Of a stretch of DNA of 64,000 nt, positions 8,613 through 17,360 are shown piece by piece. Within the stretch, counting starts at the first letter, position 1; each line of letters starts with the position of its first letter. Source of the DNA: Sphingobacterium arenae (GTDB taxonomy: Bacteria > Bacteroidota > Bacteroidia > Sphingobacteriales > Sphingobacteriaceae); assembly GCF_014692505.1 (NCBI RefSeq), contig NZ_JACNYK010000001.1, positions 505,922 through 569,921 on the forward strand, in the 5' to 3' direction. The notes beneath the pieces are model-generated. The model was not told the DNA's origin, ran no database searches, and was given only the letters and a program-made list of their open reading frames with translations. Made by a program: the position numbers and the translations under genes.

Positions 8613-8651
8613 AAACATAGCTCGATAATTTTTCAGTGTTGAGCTATGTTT
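8613..8651. terminator. Bidirectional terminator hairpin proB / xseB
   Basis: AAACATAGCTC at 8613-8623 pairs perfectly over 11 bp with GAGCTATGTTT at 8641-8651; the loop is 17 nt and T-rich. It lies between two convergent genes, which supports a shared terminator. Confidence 0.8.
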
Positions 8652-8656
8652 ATCGA

Positions 8657-8902
8657 TCATTCTTCTTCGCTACCTCCGGATTCCGTATGGTTCTCGTTGG
8701 TTGAGGATGCTACCAGTTTTGCTAGTAATTTTTCCACTTCCTCTTCCGAAGAAGTAAGCTTGGCTTTGCAGAGCGCGATGAGTTGAGAAGCTTTGCGAAT
8801 TTTCTCTGTAAGCTCATCAACATTCGTTTGGCCAGATTCGATTTCGGAAACAATCAATTGGAGTTCCTCGAACGCGTCACTATAGGTGTATGTCTTTTCC
8901 AT
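8657..8902 (-). CDS. xseB: Exodeoxyribonuclease VII small subunit
   Basis: An 81-residue, highly charged helical protein matching XseB, which assembles in several copies on one XseA to form exonuclease VII, the ssDNA exonuclease acting in both directions. It begins with the YSDAFEEL region typical of the family and ends in an acidic, Ser/Glu-rich tail. It lies 14 bases after xseA on the same strand, the usual two-gene operon. Confidence 0.93.
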   Translation of the reverse strand: MEKTYTYSDAFEELQLIVSEIESGQTNVDELTEKIRKASQLIALCKAKLTSSEEEVEKLLAKLVASSTNENHTESGGSEEE

Positions 8903-8916
8903 AATTGTTAAAGGAT

Positions 8917-10167
8917 TTATCTCACTATTTTACTGTATACAATCCCTTCGTATAGGATGGTTTCGATCTCGTCGCCCACCTTCACGGTACTCTCTTGTGT
9001 AATAGCATGACCATTAATTTTGGTGATACTGAACCCTTTTTTGAGTAGTTGCTTTGGGTCGGCTAATTGTAGTAATCGTTGTATGTTATTAAGATCTGCT
9101 TTTCGTTCTTTCAATAATTGCATGCTAAAAAGTTGTAGATGGTTTATCACAGTAGAGAGTTTGTGTCCTTCTGTAGCAAGGACAGCCTTGCTGCTCCAGG
9201 ATATGGATTGACTGTATTGTGCTAACCTACTCTCTTCTTGTTCAAATTGGCTTTTTGAGGCCTGCATGATACGACTTAGTGCCTCGTCAACCGGAATAGC
9301 AAATTGATGAAATTTTTGTATCAGAAAATCTGCAAGCTCACTAGGCGTTATGGCATTTTCGTAGGCCACCATTTCACTGACTGTCTCATTGGTTGAATGG
9401 CCGATCCCCGTAATTACCGGAATGGGAAAAATCGCAATAGCCTTGGCGAGTTGGTAATTATTATAAGAGGAAAGCCCAACCTCTCCGCCGCCGCCACGAA
9501 TGATAGCCACGGTGTCAAACTCCCCCGTTTTCTCTGCAATATTGGCTAATTGTCGGATAATAGAGGGGATGGATTTGTCTCCCTGTAACAGTGCAGGAAA
9601 TAGGGTATATTCAAATTTATACTTCCAAGGATTTCGATGAATAATTTTGAAAAAATCGGATAACCCTTTGCTTGTCTCCACGGATATAATCGCAAGACGT
9701 TTGGGTAGAAGAGGAAAGGATAAATTTTTATTCGAATGGAATATACCCTCCGCTTGAAGCTTTCGGACACTTTCTCGTTTTTCCTTTTCCAGTTCGCCTA
9801 ACACAAAGGTGGGATCGATATCTACTATTTTTAAGCTAAAGCCGTATAGCGGATCATAAGATATACCCGCTTGAAATAGAATCGTGATGCCATCCCGTAA
9901 GGGCTCGCCCAGTATCTTGATAAATTGCTGATTCACCCGCTGAAAATCTGCGTTCCATAAAACAGAACGCATTTCTGCTACGACCTTACCGTCTTTTTTC
10001 TCGACCAGTTCGGGATAACAATGTCCCGAATGTGTGTAATGATTGAGCTTGTTCATCTCTGCTTTAATCCAATACAAACTTCTGTAGCGTTCTGCAATTG
10101 TTTTTTGAATGCTACGAGACACCTCTAAGAGAGAGAAAATAGTTTTATCGCTGACAGTTTCGGGCAT
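8917..10167 (-). CDS. xseA: Exodeoxyribonuclease VII large subunit
   Basis: A 416-residue catalytic subunit of exonuclease VII. An N-terminal OB-fold DNA-binding domain (about 10-105) is followed by the catalytic domain with the family segments FPLLPKRLAIIS, AIIRGGGG, ITGIGHSTNETV and a long coiled-coil region (about 280-360) that binds XseB. Length and order of motifs are normal. It is the promoter-proximal gene of xseA-xseB. Confidence 0.95.
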   Translation of the reverse strand: MPETVSDKTIFSLLEVSRSIQKTIAERYRSLYWIKAEMNKLNHYTHSGHCYPELVEKKDGKVVAEMRSVLWNADFQRVNQQFIKILGEPLRDGITILFQAGISYDPLYGFSLKIVDIDPTFVLGELEKEKRESVRKLQAEGIFHSNKNLSFPLLPKRLAIISVETSKGLSDFFKIIHRNPWKYKFEYTLFPALLQGDKSIPSIIRQLANIAEKTGEFDTVAIIRGGGGEVGLSSYNNYQLAKAIAIFPIPVITGIGHSTNETVSEMVAYENAITPSELADFLIQKFHQFAIPVDEALSRIMQASKSQFEQEESRLAQYSQSISWSSKAVLATEGHKLSTVINHLQLFSMQLLKERKADLNNIQRLLQLADPKQLLKKGFSITKINGHAITQESTVKVGDEIETILYEGIVYSKIVR

Positions 10168-10171
10168 AAAT

Positions 10172-10179
10172 CAAACCTA
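10172..10179 (-). promoter_or_regulatory. -7 element upstream of xseA
   Basis: The minus strand reads TAGGTTTG, a full match to TAnnTTTG, ending only four bases before the xseA ATG. The mRNA would have almost no leader. No clear -33 TTTG is seen at the usual distance, so confidence is moderate. Confidence 0.45.
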
Positions 10180-10382
10180 AATAAAATGCTTCGCATTCAC
10201 GAATTCTCAAATTATAAAATTATCATGAGTAATTCATTTTTATATGCAATTTAATTGCGCATTATATAAAATTAATTATTCATATTCGTATGCTTCCAAA
10301 GGCATTCATGAGCACTACGTGGTTTATTTCGCTCTCCTCTGCCATTCAGGCTTATTTTATAGAGGAAATATAGAGTTTTTAT

Positions 10383-10538
10383 GTTCTTTTTTACCTCAAA
10401 AAAGAACCAAAACCAAACGAAGTGAGCTCATGGGCACTAAAATTAAACATTTGTCCATAAAAATCGTCGCTGCGGATATTGGAGATAAGGGATAGTGCTA
10501 AGGAATGATTCTACATGACTCAAATATCCGGAGGCGAC
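10383..10538 (+). repeat. Dispersed composite palindromic element, copy 1
   Basis: It opens with a perfect 10-bp hairpin, GTTCTTTTTT (10383-10392) against AAAAAAGAAC (10398-10407). Farther right are imperfect arms GTCGCTGCGGATATTGGAG (10466-10484) and its inverse at 10520-10538, enclosing a loop with GGATAGTGCTAAGGA (10490-10504). The same arms and the same 15-base core occur inverted at 50136-50210. It is non-coding by appearance. Confidence 0.75.
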
Positions 10539-10613
10539 CTTTAGCTTAAATGAGGGGGTAGTACAAATCTTCAGTAGATTTTAATACATTTATGGTTTAA
10601 ATCAGTAAATGAA

Positions 10614-12326
10614 ATGAAAAGTACGATAACCTGTTTTTGTTTATTACTACTCCTATATACATCGAGCAGTGTGGCCCAATATAAGCAAACAATCGTTAAT
10701 CAGGCGACGTTGATCCAGAACACGGGAGGCGTGGTGCCCTTAAAGCGTTTAGACAGACATCGTATGGTGGTGATTACACCGTTTCCTAACAAATACGCTC
10801 ATTTTGTAAACATGGTAAAGCGTTATGCTGATGCCGAAAGTTTTGATTTCAACGGTTACGAAGAGCATACAAAATATCACAATACCATCATTATAGCCGG
10901 AACAAAGGAAGATCTCCGAAATGATCTATTGTTGCTGGTTCAACAATCTATTGTACACAATAAACAGATTATTGTCGTACAATTTGAAAGTAGGACGACG
11001 TCTTCGAGTTGGTCACGGGGACGCTTACAAGGTCGGTTTTCGGAGTTGATTTACCCCGAATTTAATAAGGAGGCTCAGCAGTATGCTGCCATGTCGGTTT
11101 TTGGGGGGCTAGCTATCACGCAAGGGCAAAATAGAACGGAGCAAACCCGCTTGCAGTATGCTACAGAAAATTCCTGTGGGCTGGATATCGAGGGCATGAC
11201 AAAAAAGATTGATGCTATTGCGGCGGAAGCTATTCGCGAACACGCGGCTCCAGGTATGGTTGTTATGGCCGTGAAAGATGGACAGGTTATTTTTGATAAA
11301 GCGTATGGCACGCATACTTACGAGGGAAAAATACCAACTAAAACGAGCGATATATTTGACCTTGCATCTGTTAGTAAGATAGCGGGTACAACGCCTGTGG
11401 TTATGCATTTGCAAGAACGGAATATTATTAATCTGGACAGCGCAATGGGCTGTTATTTAGGACAGGCACAAGAAACAAATAAAAAGGATATTACACTTCG
11501 CAGTGTGTTGTTGCATGAAGCAGGGTTTACGCCTTTTATCCCATTTTATCGAAATCTGAAACCGGGGGATTTAGTTCATAAACCAGATACCGCTCATCAA
11601 GTACGTGTGGCGGATAGAGCCTACCTCCGGAACAACTACTATAGAGATGTCATGTGGCCACAAATGATGCAATCTCCTGTAAAACCTGTCGGTAACTATG
11701 TCTATAGCGATATCAGTATGTACGTGATGAAAGAAATTGCGGAACGTATGACTTCTAAGCCTATGGAAGACTATGTACAGGAACTGCTCTATCAACCTAT
11801 AGGCATGAAAACAGCGGGTTATAATCCGCGTCAACGCTTTGCAAAAGACCATATCGTACCAACGCAGGACGATACTGTTTTCCGAAAAGAGCTATTACAG
11901 GGCTATGTGCATGATGAGGGCGCCGCTATGGCCGGTGGTGTCGCGGGGCATGCGGGGCTTTTTGCTACGGCAAATGACCTGGCTATTTATGGACAATTGC
12001 TGTTAAATAGAGGCGAGTACGGTGGTATCCGATATTTCAGACCGGAGACAGTCGATTTATTTACATCGAAGCAATCATTAACCAGTCGGCGTGGACTCGG
12101 CTTTGATCGAACTGATCCGGACAAGAAAAAAGAATATCCTTCCCGATTGGCAAATGAATCCGTGTTTGGGCACACAGGTTATACAGGGACTTGTATATGG
12201 ATCGATCCAAAAAATCAACTTATTTATATTTTCCTGTCGAATCGGGTGCATCCGCAAGTGTCGACAAAGCTGTTGGATTTGAATATACGAAGTCGTATAC
12301 AGGATGCTATTTATGAAGGACTTTGA
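10614..12326 (+). CDS. Secreted serine hydrolase (class C beta-lactamase/PBP fold) with GH3-C-like N-terminus
   Basis: The 570-residue protein has a signal peptide with likely cleavage after SVA (residue 21). The C-terminal half is a beta-lactamase-family domain with SVSK (S252, K255), YSD (Y364-D366) and HTG (520-522), the complete serine-hydrolase set. Residues about 30-180 contain LIQNTGGVVPLK and resemble the C-terminal domain of family 3 glycosidases. From memory, Bacteroidota encode ~1000-residue fusions of GH3 with such a hydrolase; this version appears to lack the GH3 catalytic barrel. Its likely substrates are cell-wall peptides or D-amino-acid esters, but the activity is not predictable. 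It has no operon partner. Confidence 0.82.
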   Translation: MKSTITCFCLLLLLYTSSSVAQYKQTIVNQATLIQNTGGVVPLKRLDRHRMVVITPFPNKYAHFVNMVKRYADAESFDFNGYEEHTKYHNTIIIAGTKEDLRNDLLLLVQQSIVHNKQIIVVQFESRTTSSSWSRGRLQGRFSELIYPEFNKEAQQYAAMSVFGGLAITQGQNRTEQTRLQYATENSCGLDIEGMTKKIDAIAAEAIREHAAPGMVVMAVKDGQVIFDKAYGTHTYEGKIPTKTSDIFDLASVSKIAGTTPVVMHLQERNIINLDSAMGCYLGQAQETNKKDITLRSVLLHEAGFTPFIPFYRNLKPGDLVHKPDTAHQVRVADRAYLRNNYYRDVMWPQMMQSPVKPVGNYVYSDISMYVMKEIAERMTSKPMEDYVQELLYQPIGMKTAGYNPRQRFAKDHIVPTQDDTVFRKELLQGYVHDEGAAMAGGVAGHAGLFATANDLAIYGQLLLNRGEYGGIRYFRPETVDLFTSKQSLTSRRGLGFDRTDPDKKKEYPSRLANESVFGHTGYTGTCIWIDPKNQLIYIFLSNRVHPQVSTKLLDLNIRSRIQDAIYEGL

Positions 12327-12384
12327 TAAAATGTTTTCATGATCTTCATAAAAATATAACAGCCGGGTTAATCCTATCTTGTCT

Positions 12385-12990
12385 TCACTTTTCAATACGG
12401 TTTAATTCTTCGTAGTTATTGTCTAGTTTGTTTATCAGCCTGCGGTATAGGATGTGATAATAACGTTTTAAGAGGTACGTAACGATTAGAATAACAGGGG
12501 TAAAAACAATAAGTACCAAAAAGGTCATTATGATTCCTTCCGCTACAGATTTATTTATGATTGTTGTAACAATCTCTTTCAATCCCGCTAGTGCGCCATA
12601 AAAGATAACAAAGTAAATGTTGAACTTGATGTAATTGTCAACAGATTGCCGTGTTTTTAAGATTGTTTTCAAGAGTGTCTTGGTGTTTGTGGTATTCTTG
12701 ATCAGTCTATAGTTTTTAAAGAAACGGTAAATAAAATAAAGGATCACTGCTTTGAAGGCTATACCAAAAGTTATATCCAGAAATGATTCGAAGGACGTGC
12801 TTTTTTGATCCATCGGCAATATAAATCCAAGTATAATTCCAACGGACAATTCGATGAGGCTAATTATAAAAACCCATTTTATAATCGAAGAAGACCGCTG
12901 GTGTAACATGTGCCTTATTTCCTCTTTGTTTATTTTTGGAAAACGATCATCGTTATTCCAATGTTGCTTTAATAAATCTAATCCGTCCAT
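12385..12990 (-). CDS. Membrane protein cotranscribed with ECF sigma factor, possible anti-sigma partner
   Basis: A 201-residue protein with a soluble ~35-residue N-terminus and four predicted membrane helices (about 37-55, 68-88, 118-138, 147-170). I recognise no catalytic motif. Its ATG shares one base with the stop of the sigma-factor gene (TAATG), so the two are translationally coupled. By analogy with sigma/anti-sigma pairs the N-terminus could hold the sigma factor at the membrane; this is inference only, since no classical anti-sigma motif is visible. The start is preceded by an unusually clear GGAGG (12997-13001). Confidence 0.7.
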   Translation of the reverse strand: MDGLDLLKQHWNNDDRFPKINKEEIRHMLHQRSSSIIKWVFIISLIELSVGIILGFILPMDQKSTSFESFLDITFGIAFKAVILYFIYRFFKNYRLIKNTTNTKTLLKTILKTRQSVDNYIKFNIYFVIFYGALAGLKEIVTTIINKSVAEGIIMTFLVLIVFTPVILIVTYLLKRYYHILYRRLINKLDNNYEELNRIEK

Positions 12991-13496
12991 TATATACCTC
13001 CTTTTTTGTTTAGTATAGCTTTCAATTTCGTCTTAATCCGATTCATTTTTACGCGAGCATTTCCCTCGGTGATGCCTAGACTTGCTGCAATCTCTTGATA
13101 ATCTTTATCTTCTACGTACAAATAAACGAGTGCCTTCTCAATATCGTTTAGCTGTCGGACAGCTGTATAAAGAAACTTGAGCTTTTCTTCTTCTTCTGGA
13201 TTGTATTCTTCATAACGTATACGGTGGAAAGAACTGTCCCATTCGACTGTGGTTATATTTTTCTTTTTGTTCCGGTATAAGGAGATGGCTGTATTTAGAC
13301 AAACGCGGTAAGCCCAAGTCGAAAACTTGGAATCGCCTTTGAAATTAGGATAAGATCGCCACAACTGTATGACCATTTCCTGGAATAGGTCTTTATGCGT
13401 TTCGTTATCCTCTGTGTAGAGCGAACAAATTTTATGAAGGATATTTTGGTTTTCCTCCAAAAGATTAATGAAGCTTGATTCCAAGTGTTTGGTCAT
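12990..13496 (-). CDS. ECF RNA polymerase sigma factor
   Basis: A 168-residue sigma-70 family factor of the extracytoplasmic-function type. Region 2 (about 10-85) includes DLFQEMVIQLWRSYP and FSTWAYRVCLNTA; region 4 (about 110-160) ends in a helix-turn-helix with YQEIAASLGITEGNARVKMNR. It precedes a coupled membrane protein and no TonB receptor or classical FecR is adjacent, so the stimulus cannot be inferred. It is divergent from radA. Confidence 0.92.
   Translation of the reverse strand: MTKHLESSFINLLEENQNILHKICSLYTEDNETHKDLFQEMVIQLWRSYPNFKGDSKFSTWAYRVCLNTAISLYRNKKKNITTVEWDSSFHRIRYEEYNPEEEEKLKFLYTAVRQLNDIEKALVYLYVEDKDYQEIAASLGITEGNARVKMNRIKTKLKAILNKKGGI
12997..13001 (-). promoter_or_regulatory. 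Strong Shine-Dalgarno for the sigma-factor partner gene
   Basis: The minus strand carries GGAGG six bases before the ATG at 12990. Such strong SD sequences are rare in Bacteroidota, so this one may set a high reinitiation rate for the membrane partner relative to the sigma factor. Confidence 0.6.
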
Positions 13497-13586
13497 GATA
13501 CGCTATATGTCGAAGGTAAGGAGAAGATGTTACAGATGGATAGCGTTATTTTTAAAAAATCTTTTTGTTTTTCTTATTTTCGCTTA

Positions 13587-14972
13587 ATGGCTAAAGCAAA
13601 ATCAACGTATTTCTGTCAGCATTGTGGGTACGAATCGCCTAAATGGCTGGGGCAATGCCCGTCTTGTAAACAATGGAACGCCTTTGTTGAAGAAGTGGTG
13701 GAAAAAACCGGCTCGAAGGTGCCGGAATGGCGGAGTACGTCTACGCCGAGTACGTCCCGTCGATCGAGTAAGGCGGCGGTTATCAATGAGATAGTTTATC
13801 AGGACGAGCAACGCGTAACCACACCCGACAAAGAATTCAATCGCGTGCTTGGGGGCGGAATTGTGCCGGGGTCACTTGTTTTGATTGGTGGAGAACCAGG
13901 GATTGGAAAATCTACGCTGATGTTGCAATTAGCGTTGAGTATACCTCAAGTAAAAACACTCTATATCTCCGGAGAAGAAAGCGAGCAGCAGATCAAGATG
14001 CGAGCGGAGCGGTTGTCACAGAGCTCCAAGGCGAATTGCTATATCCTCACGGAGACATCCACGCAACAGATTTTTAAACAAATCGAGACTGTACAGCCCG
14101 ATATCGTCGTCATTGATTCGATACAAACGTTACACTCATCGCACATCGAGTCGGCTCCTGGATCTGTATCTCAGGTTCGGGAATGCACCGCAGAGCTTTT
14201 GCGCTTTGCGAAGGAAACCAGTACTCCCGTATTTATCGTGGGGCATATTACCAAAGACGGCTCTATCGCAGGACCGAAAGTATTAGAGCACATGGTCGAT
14301 ACGGTACTACAGTTTGAAGGTGATCGAAACCATGTCTACCGAATATTACGCGCCGTTAAAAACCGCTTTGGATCTTCGTCGGAACTTGGAATATATGAAA
14401 TGCAGGGGTCGGGCCTTCGGGAGGTTTCAAACCCTTCTGAAATTATGATTTCTCAGCGCGACGAGCCTGTCAGCGGTGTGGCAATTGCTGCGATGTTAGA
14501 AGGAATGCGTCCGTTGATGATTGAAGTGCAGGCTTTGGTGAGTAACTCCGCTTTCGGAACGCCACAGCGAACGTCGACCGGTTTCGACACGAAACGCTTA
14601 AGTATGCTGCTTGCGGTTTTAGAAAAACGCTTCGGCTTCCGACTTAGTGCACAAGATGTCTTTTTGAATATAGCCGGAGGATTACGTGTGGAAGATCCTG
14701 CTATAGATCTAGCTGTCATAGCTGCGCTAATCTCTTCCCAACAGGATATCCCGCTCCCCTCGCAAGTCACTTTTGCGGGAGAAGTCGGTCTCTCTGGTGA
14801 AATTCGCGCGGTAAACCGTATAGAACAGCGAATTACAGAGGCAGAAAAATTGGGATTCGAAGGAATCTTTATTTCGAAATATAATACGAAAGGATTGGAT
14901 GCGAAAAAGTACGATATCGCTATCCGCCCATTAGCAACCTTAGAGAATCTATTTAGCGCTTTATTCGGTTAA
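13587..14972 (+). CDS. radA: DNA repair protein RadA
   Basis: A 461-residue RecA-like ATPase that promotes branch migration of recombination intermediates. In order: a zinc finger with CQHC and CPSC, Walker A GEPGIGKST, the RadA-specific KNRFG motif, and a C-terminal Lon-protease-like domain. The open frame extends upstream to 13485, but I place the start at the ATG before AKAKSTYFCQHCG because the zinc finger is N-terminal in all RadA proteins. The 3' end overlaps the convergent sulfatase gene by 12 bases. Confidence 0.96.
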   Translation: MAKAKSTYFCQHCGYESPKWLGQCPSCKQWNAFVEEVVEKTGSKVPEWRSTSTPSTSRRSSKAAVINEIVYQDEQRVTTPDKEFNRVLGGGIVPGSLVLIGGEPGIGKSTLMLQLALSIPQVKTLYISGEESEQQIKMRAERLSQSSKANCYILTETSTQQIFKQIETVQPDIVVIDSIQTLHSSHIESAPGSVSQVRECTAELLRFAKETSTPVFIVGHITKDGSIAGPKVLEHMVDTVLQFEGDRNHVYRILRAVKNRFGSSSELGIYEMQGSGLREVSNPSEIMISQRDEPVSGVAIAAMLEGMRPLMIEVQALVSNSAFGTPQRTSTGFDTKRLSMLLAVLEKRFGFRLSAQDVFLNIAGGLRVEDPAIDLAVIAALISSQQDIPLPSQVTFAGEVGLSGEIRAVNRIEQRITEAEKLGFEGIFISKYNTKGLDAKKYDIAIRPLATLENLFSALFG

Positions 14973-16382
14973 AAGAGGAAAGATAGGGCTCTCTTGATGA
15001 GCCTCATCGATATATATCCCGAGTTTTTTGGCTATTTTGCCATGCTTGCGAATGATATTATTGCTCTCTGTCGGATCATCTTTTAAGTTGTATAACTCCT
15101 CGGTGGTTCGACTTCCGTCTTTAACTTTAAGTCTTACCAATTTCCAGTTATCCGCACGGACCGCTTGTCTTCCTCCGTCTTCATGGAACTCCCAATACAG
15201 GTACTGATGCTTGTGCTGTTTTCCTTCTCCGGTGAGCGTGGGTAATATCGAAATCCCATCTGTAAAATCGGGTATCGAAACGCCCGAAACCTCCGCGAAT
15301 GTTGGTAGTACATCCCAAAATGCAGCGAGATGCGGTGTTGTACTTGCAGGACTTATTTTATCCGGCCACACGGCTAACATTGGGGCTTTTATACCTCCTT
15401 CGTAAAGATCACGCTTGTATCCTCTTAGACCAGCCGAACTGTTGAAAAAATCGGGGTCTGCACCACCTTCGCGATGTGCGCCGTTATCGCTGGTGAAAAT
15501 AATTAAGGTATCGTCCGATAATCCCAGTTCCTCTAACTTGGCAATGATTTCCCCCACATAGTTGTCTAGTCGACTAACCATAGCGGCAAAAGTTGCGCGA
15601 GGCTCTTCAACGGATGCATAGCCGGAAACGGTGGCATTTGGCCCATAACCATTACCCTTATGAGCCGTTTCCGGAAAGCTGGTGCTATATCGCTGATAGA
15701 ATCCATCGTTAGGCCCAGCTAATTCCGCATGCGGAAGGACTGTAGGTACAAAAAGAAAGAAAGGTTTTTGTTGATTTTCCTCGATAAAAGCCAGTGTTTT
15801 TTGTTGGATTAGCGCGGGTGCGTAGTGTATTTTTTGCTGTAGATCGTTTCCCTCCAACATTACCTTTTCCCTATTATGCCATAGATGAGTAGGATAATAG
15901 CGGTGTGATTGGCGTTGACAATTGTAGCCGAAAAATTCATCAAAGCCTTTTTTTAACGGATCTCCAGACGTGCCGACCATGCCCAATCCCCATTTTCCAA
16001 AGGCCCCTGTAGTATAACCGGCTTCTTTCAGCAACAGGGCGACCGTTGCGATGCTATCGGCCAATGGTTCCTGTCCTTCCGGCTGGACTTCTTTGTTCCC
16101 CCGGATGTAGGTATGTCCCGTGTGTTGTCCTGTCATCAACGCGGAACGGGAAGGTGCACATACGGATGTGCCCGAGTAGAAGTTTTCAAATCGCATACCG
16201 CGGCTGGCAAGTTTATCGAGATTTGGGGTTTTAATTTTTTCCTGTCCATAAGGGCCGATGTCGCCGATACCCAGATCGTCGGCTAGAATAAGGACGATAT
16301 TTGGTTGTCGATGCTGCGACATTACAGGAAGGATCAAGCTGAATAACAGGAACGTACTTAACAAACGGCTTTTTGAATTCAT
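14961..16382 (-). CDS. Secreted type I sulfatase
   Basis: A 472-residue sulfatase with a signal peptide ending near PVMSQ. ADD (34-36) supplies metal ligands, and C75 in CAPSRSALMTG is the cysteine converted to formylglycine; the C-x-P-S-R form implies maturation by an FGE or anaerobic sulfatase-maturating enzyme, neither seen here. Sulfate-ester substrate is unknown; the domain resembles arylsulfatase A/N-acetylgalactosamine-6-sulfatase types. I use the ATG at 16382, immediately before the signal peptide, rather than the frame start at 16430. No other polysaccharide gene adjoins it. Confidence 0.88.
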   Translation of the reverse strand: MNSKSRLLSTFLLFSLILPVMSQHRQPNIVLILADDLGIGDIGPYGQEKIKTPNLDKLASRGMRFENFYSGTSVCAPSRSALMTGQHTGHTYIRGNKEVQPEGQEPLADSIATVALLLKEAGYTTGAFGKWGLGMVGTSGDPLKKGFDEFFGYNCQRQSHRYYPTHLWHNREKVMLEGNDLQQKIHYAPALIQQKTLAFIEENQQKPFFLFVPTVLPHAELAGPNDGFYQRYSTSFPETAHKGNGYGPNATVSGYASVEEPRATFAAMVSRLDNYVGEIIAKLEELGLSDDTLIIFTSDNGAHREGGADPDFFNSSAGLRGYKRDLYEGGIKAPMLAVWPDKISPASTTPHLAAFWDVLPTFAEVSGVSIPDFTDGISILPTLTGEGKQHKHQYLYWEFHEDGGRQAVRADNWKLVRLKVKDGSRTTEELYNLKDDPTESNNIIRKHGKIAKKLGIYIDEAHQESPIFPLLTE

Positions 16383-16485
16383 ACCATAAAATTTTACCCA
16401 CAATGCGACATGAAAATTTATAATGACCATGTTAAATATAAGATTATTTTTTATTTTTATTTTCTATATACAATATACGAAGAAT

Positions 16486-17349
16486 ATGGCGTCAGGTATT
16501 TTTGCAGTTTTAGATGATATTGCAGCTCTAATGGATGATGTTGCAGTAGCAGCTAAGGTCGCTACACGCAAAACAGCGGGGATATTGGGTGATGATTTAG
16601 CGGTCAATGCAGAAAAGGCGACAGGTTTTTTGTCTTCTAGGGAGATACCTGTACTCTGGGCAATTACCAAAGGTTCATTCGTAAACAAACTCATCATTGT
16701 CCCAGTCGCATTATTGTTAAATGCATTTTTTCCAATAGCCATTAAGATAGCTTTGTTGCTAGGAGGATGCTACCTTGCCTACGAAGGCGTAGAGAAGATT
16801 ATTGAATACTTTTTCCATCGGTCGAAGCCGACACCAGTTGTGGAAAAGAAAGAGGAAGAGAGTAGTGGGGAGGAGAAGGTAAAAGTCAGATCGGCAATAA
16901 CAACCGATTTTATTCTCTCCGTCGAGATTGTTATTATAGCATTAGGTACTGTGCTCGACAGGAGTTTGGCCATACAGATTTTAACTGTTTCCGTGGTGGC
17001 CCTTTTGGCTACCGTGGGCGTATATGGTATTGTGGCACTTATTGTCCGTATGGATGATGCAGGTTATCGGTTGATTAAGTACAGCGATAACAAGGGGTTT
17101 TTGTTCCACTTAGGACAGTTATTGGTGAAGGCTTTGCCCATTGTGATCAAAGGACTGTCTATTATCGGCACCATTGCATTAGTCTTGGTGAGCGGTGGTA
17201 TTTTTGTGCACAATATAGACTACATCCACCATCTTTTTCCTGCGTTGCCAGCTATATTAAAGGAATTTGTTGTTGGTTTAGTCGCTGGTATACTTTTGGT
17301 AGGCTTAGTTACAGCAGTAAAAAAAATTTTTATGAAGAGCAGAGCGTAA
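16486..17349 (+). CDS. DUF808 family inner-membrane protein
   Basis: A 287-residue protein beginning MASGIFAVLDDIAALMDDVA, the hallmark of DUF808 (YedI) proteins. Five or more hydrophobic segments lie after residue 70, with an acidic linker (KKEEESSGEE) near 125. The biochemical role of the family is unknown. I start at the internal ATG at 16486; the frame reaches back to 16423 into the divergent sulfatase promoter region. It ends three bases before a hairpin arm shared with the convergent thioredoxin-like gene. Confidence 0.85.
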   Translation: MASGIFAVLDDIAALMDDVAVAAKVATRKTAGILGDDLAVNAEKATGFLSSREIPVLWAITKGSFVNKLIIVPVALLLNAFFPIAIKIALLLGGCYLAYEGVEKIIEYFFHRSKPTPVVEKKEEESSGEEKVKVRSAITTDFILSVEIVIIALGTVLDRSLAIQILTVSVVALLATVGVYGIVALIVRMDDAGYRLIKYSDNKGFLFHLGQLLVKALPIVIKGLSIIGTIALVLVSGGIFVHNIDYIHHLFPALPAILKEFVVGLVAGILLVGLVTAVKKIFMKSRA

Positions 17350-17359
17350 CGCGCTGCTC
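17337..17359. terminator. Hairpin between DUF808 and tlpA-like genes
   Basis: GAGCAGAGCG (17337-17346) pairs at 9 of 10 positions with CGCGCTGCTC (17350-17359). The three-base loop is the TAA stop codon of the DUF808 gene. On the minus strand a T-rich stretch follows about five bases later, so it could terminate the thioredoxin-like transcript; a plus-strand T-run is missing. Confidence 0.5.
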
Positions 17360-17360
17360 G

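Larger units (their letters stand above)
10168..10613. other. 446-bp spacer between xseA and the serine hydrolase gene
   Basis: The spacer is AT-rich on the left and holds a composite palindromic repeat at 10383-10538 described separately. An 83-codon frame at 10244-10495 has no recognisable similarity, low-complexity start residues and runs through the hairpins, so I do not call it a gene. No RNA gene is recognised. Confidence 0.6.

Noticed and set aside
10244..10495. 83-codon plus-strand open frame in the xseA spacer
   Set aside because: It runs through the poly-A/T hairpin and into the palindromic repeat, has no recognisable domain and unnatural composition.
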